64,000 bases of DNA, taken from assembly GCA_037903475.1 (NCBI GenBank), contig JBAJFG010000022.1, positions 248,001 to 312,000 of the forward strand. The letters are read 5' to 3'. Positions 59,828 through 64,000 of this stretch are shown one piece after another (position 1 is the first letter of the stretch; each line of letters starts with the position of its first letter). This DNA is from Ancylostoma caninum (Eukaryota; Nematoda; Chromadorea; Rhabditida; Ancylostomatidae). The notes beneath the pieces were generated by a model. That model was given only the letters and a program-made list of their open reading frames with translations, searched no databases and had not been told where the DNA came from. Both the position numbers and the translations under genes were made by a program.

Positions 59828-61367
59828 TATCTAAGTTGAGATACCCTACGAACATTTTTGTTTGAGATTTTTCATTAATCAATTAGTTTGGGTTGCTTTT
59901 AGCAGGTTTTTTTCTACTAGAATGACTAATGGTAGCCGAATCTGCCCTATTGATTGAGCCGAAATCACCGCAAACATCAATGGAGCTAAAGTAACTTCTT
60001 TTACTACACGCAGTTTTCAATACTATGTTTTTCTGCTTCCAGATGGTGTTAATTTTATTTACAGAAGCTTTGCTGATCCGGCGATAAGACACCCGTGTTA
60101 AAACACTTCATGACTGGCATGGATGATTATGCAGGGTGGGCCAAAAGTACGGTGACAAAGAAAACGACAGACAGAAAAGAATTTGAATGTAATTCGAAAT
60201 TATGTTCGTCCAGCACAGAATGGAAACTTCTTTTATTTGTTACTTGATGAGCTTTCGAAGCGTAGCGCCTTCTTCAGATCTTAACAAAAGATAGTTTATA
60301 ACTAATTAATAATAAACAAATAAACAATAATAAATAATAATATGTGAAAATAAATAATAATAACAGTAATTCGGAATGTTGTCAGCACAGAGCACAGGTG
60401 GCTGGAATGAAATTGACCAGCCTACAATTCTTTCAAGTGGTCTTTCAAAACGTATGAACTTATATCGGGTATTGAGCAAGCATACACATGTATTTTTGTC
60501 TCGGATATCACGAAACCCTGCTAGCCCATGCAGTTGAGCTCCATTCAGTTGAGTGGCATTCAACGAAGTCCGTAGGTCCTAAAAGTAATTTTTCCCTCGA
60601 CCTGAACAAGATGTAATCTAAGCCCTGGAACACTGGCCATTGGAAACATTCAAAGACGTCCTTCTAATTACGTTGGACTCCAAGGCGCAAAACGGTACTT
60701 TAAAAGTAGAACAAGTGTTGTTACCGTGTTTTTGCCCACCTAATGCATTCTTTTGGGACCATTTTTATTTTTATTTGTATTCCATTCCGACTATAAGGAA
60801 CGATGACCTATGTACGCATTTAAGACAGTAACAACGAAGAAAGTGAGTGCCGGAACAATTTAACAACAGTGAGGGCATATGGAGAAGAAAAGAGAGCACT
60901 GTCCGGAAGAGGATCCTGATTGTAATGTGTGGTTTTGCTAATTAGACCACGCGAAGAACTCTAAGCTTGGCTGGGGGATTTTAATTAGCTTATGAGTGAG
61001 GCAGCAGCATAACAGTGAGGGCTACGCCTGAACTATGCATTTTCATCATATTTTCCATACGAGTTTCAGAGGAACCTAAAGAAATAGAATATCACTATGG
61101 TAGGAACAGATGTTAGGAATAAGTGTATTCATCTCATCTCATCCAGCCACCTCCTGAGTTTTTTCTTCCTTTTTTTCAATTCATATACCTTACTTGATTT
61201 CAATGTTTTTAACGCCTATCATTCGATACAAACTCATTGCACCCATCACACAAATCTTTTGTTTGTCCTTTACCATTTTTAGCTCACCGTATCCTGATGT
61301 GTGAGTAAACAAAAAATGAATGCGCTCATAGAGCGCTGCCTCATTCCCAGAAAAGGTATTATTATAT
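59828..61367. other. no gene seen
   Basis: AT-rich, with short ORFs only. GCAGGGTGGGCCAAAAGT at about 60131 resembles a transposon end but no partner end was found. Confidence 0.35.
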
Positions 61368-61375
61368 CTCTACGA

Positions 61376-61622
61376 CAGTGGCGGACGCGGGGGGAGTGAG
61401 GGGATTTTTGAAATTACTTTACAATAGATATAAAAATCTTGTATTAGTTTTTTTATTTGCTTATTTTTAATATTATTTTTAATATAACCTTTATAAATCA
61501 TTTATCATTATAATTAGTATTTTTATTAATTTTATTTTCCGTCTGGGTCCCCAAAACGGCGGAGACCCCACTTTTTTTCCCACACCCCCCCCCCTCCCGC
61601 CCAATTTCTGCGTCCGCCGCTG
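61376..61622. mobile_element. 247-bp hAT MITE with exact target duplication
   Basis: Starts CAGTGGCGGACGC and ends GCGTCCGCCGCTG, inverted termini with one mismatch. It is flanked by CTCTACGA at 61368-61375 and 61623-61630, a perfect 8-bp duplication as made by hAT transposases. Both halves match the outer ends of the 2.6-kb element at 9942-12580. It has no coding capacity. Confidence 0.9.
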
Positions 61623-61630
61623 CTCTACGA

Positions 61631-62462
61631 GTATTTAGGTAGCCTTTCAGCACACCTCAATGGAGTAGCAATTATATGAACAAATAAGAACAAATAGATA
61701 ATAAAAAATAAACAAATAAATAGACAAATAAACATCCTTTACTCATCCATACTATAGGGCGTAATTACAGGGGAGATGGAAATTCTCAATCTACTCCTCT
61801 GATAGGAGGTGATCGCACATCCACATGCTTCTACCACGCCTAACCAGCGTCCAAGTTCAACGCGACTGTCTGGACACCTCGTGGAATCACGGTCACCACG
61901 CTGACCGCCACCGAGGGGTGGCGATTCGCGTCGTCGATCCGTCGATTCGATCGATCCCAGCACAACGTCCTTAGTGGGTCATTCCATCCCACGTTATGTT
62001 ATTGTACATAATTTTATTCACACTATACTCATCAGTCCATCTAGAGTCTTCCCACTACACACCATGCAATGGTAGGTGATTTGTGCATACAGCAGTGCTT
62101 TAACCTGAACAATTTTATTAGACGAATAAATAAATAATACAATAAATGGAATGGAAGCCCTTTCACGAAATCGAATGTTCGAGAAACAAAAAGCACTACA
62201 GTCCTTTCCTTACCTATGGGCTGCAGAGCTTTCACTTTCCTGATTAACTCAGTGTTCGACTTATTCGGAGTCGAATATTTGAACGTCCAATGTATCTGAT
62301 ACAATGTTCAGTAAGCACACTAATATCCAGTACTTGCACTCTGTAAATTAGAAACGGTAGGTGTGCACCTTCCAAGAAATCTAAGTCACCAGGTTCATCC
62401 ACACTATCACATCCGAACGTGTTATATTCCAGAATAATACTGCTATTCAATTTATTCTTCAG
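61631..62462. other. unassigned; possible 5' part of the EB-module gene
   Basis: A GC-rich patch at 61.75-61.97 kb has no recognised product. A plus-strand frame at about 62255-62310 (RSRIFERPMYLIQCS, acceptor AACTCAG, donor GTAAGC) looks exon-like, but its phase does not fit the next candidate exon. Confidence 0.25.
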
Positions 62463-62515
62463 GAAAATCAGCCATTGGAGGAGTTTGTGACATAAATGCT
62501 GACTGTGAACACAAG
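62463..62515 (+). CDS. probable exon of EB-module gene
   Basis: Acceptor TTATTCTTCAG, then KSAIGGVCDINADCEHK, then donor AAG|GTAATT. The GGVC...ADC spacing resembles the first half of an EB or related cysteine-rich module common in nematode secreted and surface proteins. Its phase (0 out) does not fit the exon at 63846, so an exon between them is expected; CTTTTGCGTCCTGTTTC after an acceptor at about 62810 is a weak candidate. Confidence 0.45.
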
Positions 62516-63845
62516 GTAATTTTCGACTCATTTCTGCTACATTGATGTTTTTCAAAAGAATTTCATCGCATCACCTTATGTGTGGTTTGCTCTGCTCCTC
62601 TTCATTTTGACTTTTCTTTTCTCTCACATTTGCATTCATATCTTTTCAAGTAGCTTTTAAACATATTCTGGAGGAAAATTGCCAGAAAAGGGGAAGCTTC
62701 CTGTTTTTTTTTCTTCGTTTTGTTCACAACCCTTAATAAACCATTGAATCTGGGCTAGGATTCACTAACGAATAACCTAAAGAAACCAAATTAGCAAATC
62801 CACTTCCAGCTTTTGCGTCCTGTTTCTCCTAATATTACGTCGGACGTTTTGGAAAAACCAATAATCATCACTGGTTTCCAGCATTCCATGAATTCCGACC
62901 CAGATAGTACCACAACCCTACTCTGTCGCTCTCTTCTTTTCTTTTCGCTTAGTCGCTGTGCAGCTAGGACCTCTCTTCCTTGTCGTTCTCTGAAATCTCT
63001 CTATAGTGGGGCTAAGGGAGTGAAGGTGAGAATAGAAATCAAATTTTTGCAAAAATTCATGAATTAGGCGTAAATCGCGTAGTAGGTATCTAGCTCCTAT
63101 GGCTCATTCCTATTATTTTTTAATATTTTATACCGTTTATCTTTACTGCCGTTCCATGCGAAACTGACCCGGAAGAACTTTGTGGCGCTGAACTCTTCGC
63201 CTCTCCCTACTTTTTGCCCTTCCCACCCGCACCCCCTACTCTCCTTTCGCAGGAGGTCTTTAACCCTATGCCTAATTCTGTCAATAAGATCTGTCCTTAA
63301 CGCTATACATATATTGCAATCTCTTTTATAAGAAAACGAGATGCAGGTTTTCATACTTCTTGCCAAGATTAATAAAATCTCTTTCTTATCCTCATCGGAA
63401 TAAATCCTGATGTCTGCGAATAGGTACATCTTCTTTCTTGTTTTTTTTTCTCACAAATGATGTCTCTTAACGATACATTCCCCATTTACGACTGCTGTTT
63501 TATCTTAGTTACCTGATTTTAACTACATACTTTTGTTCTTGCGCACTGGTAAATTCTATGTGTTGAAAAATGAAACGTAGGACAAAATGGTAAGAGATGA
63601 TTTTAGGGCTCCATATGCCTCCGAAATCGCTGTCGTTGCCATCCACACTACATAGAGGCAAATGACGAAAAAGGAAGAAGTACGCGATGTGTTCCGCGTA
63701 CGTTTCTGTATTTTCCGCCTGCACTTTTATGTATTTTCGCATCTAAAAATCAATTGTTGGAAAACTTCTCTTGAAAATGAGTACATTCCGCTTTATTTCC
63801 CACTTGTAGTGCCACTTTCCCCGAAATCATCAGGTTTTTTTGCAG

Positions 63846-63968
63846 TCCCTGCCAAGGTGGGCGCCTCTTGTACAAACAAATGCCGTGAACCGTTGTTCTG
63901 CCGGAATGGCGAATGCCAATGTGTGCAGCGAGGAACGACAAGAATAAGCAATGGCGAATGTGTTACCA
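63846..63968 (+). CDS. EB-module exon of a gene cut by the window end
   Basis: After the acceptor TTTTTTTGCAG the frame reads PAKVGASCTNKCREPLFCRN and GECQCVQRGTTRISNGECVT, ending A|GTAAGT (phase 1). The Cys pattern C-x3-C-x5-C-x4-C-x-C-x11-C is that of an EB module, an extracellular disulphide domain largely confined to nematodes. The protein is therefore likely secreted or a receptor ectodomain. The rest lies to the right of the window. Confidence 0.7.
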
Positions 63969-64000
63969 GTAAGTCTATGTCTAGATGCTAGAAATGTGGG

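Noticed and set aside
1..64000. CRISPR arrays, bacterial operons or prophage
   Set aside because: Gene structure is eukaryotic throughout; the only regular arrays are the minisatellite and microsatellite.

Overview
This is eukaryotic nuclear DNA and almost certainly nematode. Coding sequence lies in 40-270 nt exons with GT..AG introns. Many introns are 55-180 nt, others are several kb, and acceptors have the worm form (TTTTCAG, ATTTAG, TTTGCAG). A splice acceptor directly upstream of the first coding exon looks like a spliced-leader trans-splice site. The large introns and the load of mariner, Tc1-like, hAT and BEL/Pao remnants suggest a parasitic clade V (strongylid/hookworm-like) worm rather than Caenorhabditis. 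That last step is inference.

The one well-supported gene is a minus-strand srGAP (SLIT-ROBO Rho GTPase-activating protein, C. elegans srgp-1 type), running from about 33.3 kb down to 5.17 kb. I could join 24 coding exons in phase from ATG to stop. They give a protein of about 1021 residues with an N-terminal F-BAR domain, a RhoGAP domain with an intact arginine-finger motif, and a low-complexity Ser/Thr/Gln-rich tail. No SH3 domain is visible after the RhoGAP. Intron 1 (9.5 kb), intron 3 (8.0 kb) and intron 11 (3.6 kb) hold most of the gene's length and its mobile DNA.

The rest is mostly repeats. 0-5 kb: a BEL/Pao pol fragment, then a Tc1-like element with about 400-bp inverted ends carrying a nested MITE. 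9.94-12.58 kb (intron 11): a hAT-type non-autonomous element with exact 8-bp target duplications. It carries about 30 copies of a 59-bp minisatellite. A 247-bp relative without the satellite, also with exact 8-bp duplications, lies at 61.4 kb. 15.3-23.3 kb (intron 3): a full-length decayed mariner and smaller inverted-repeat elements. 23.7-33.1 kb (intron 1): possible exons of a nested plus-strand gene (weak). 33.3-62 kb: mainly gene-poor, with a second mariner, a 640-bp foldback, palindromic MITEs, a near-identical 0.8-kb tandem duplication, and an element built from repeated hairpins. 62.4-64 kb: the start of a plus-strand gene with an EB (cysteine-rich) module, cut by the window end.

The most unusual structure is the hAT element that has captured or grown a minisatellite. 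The clearest biology is the srGAP gene, a membrane-curving regulator of Rho-family GTPases.
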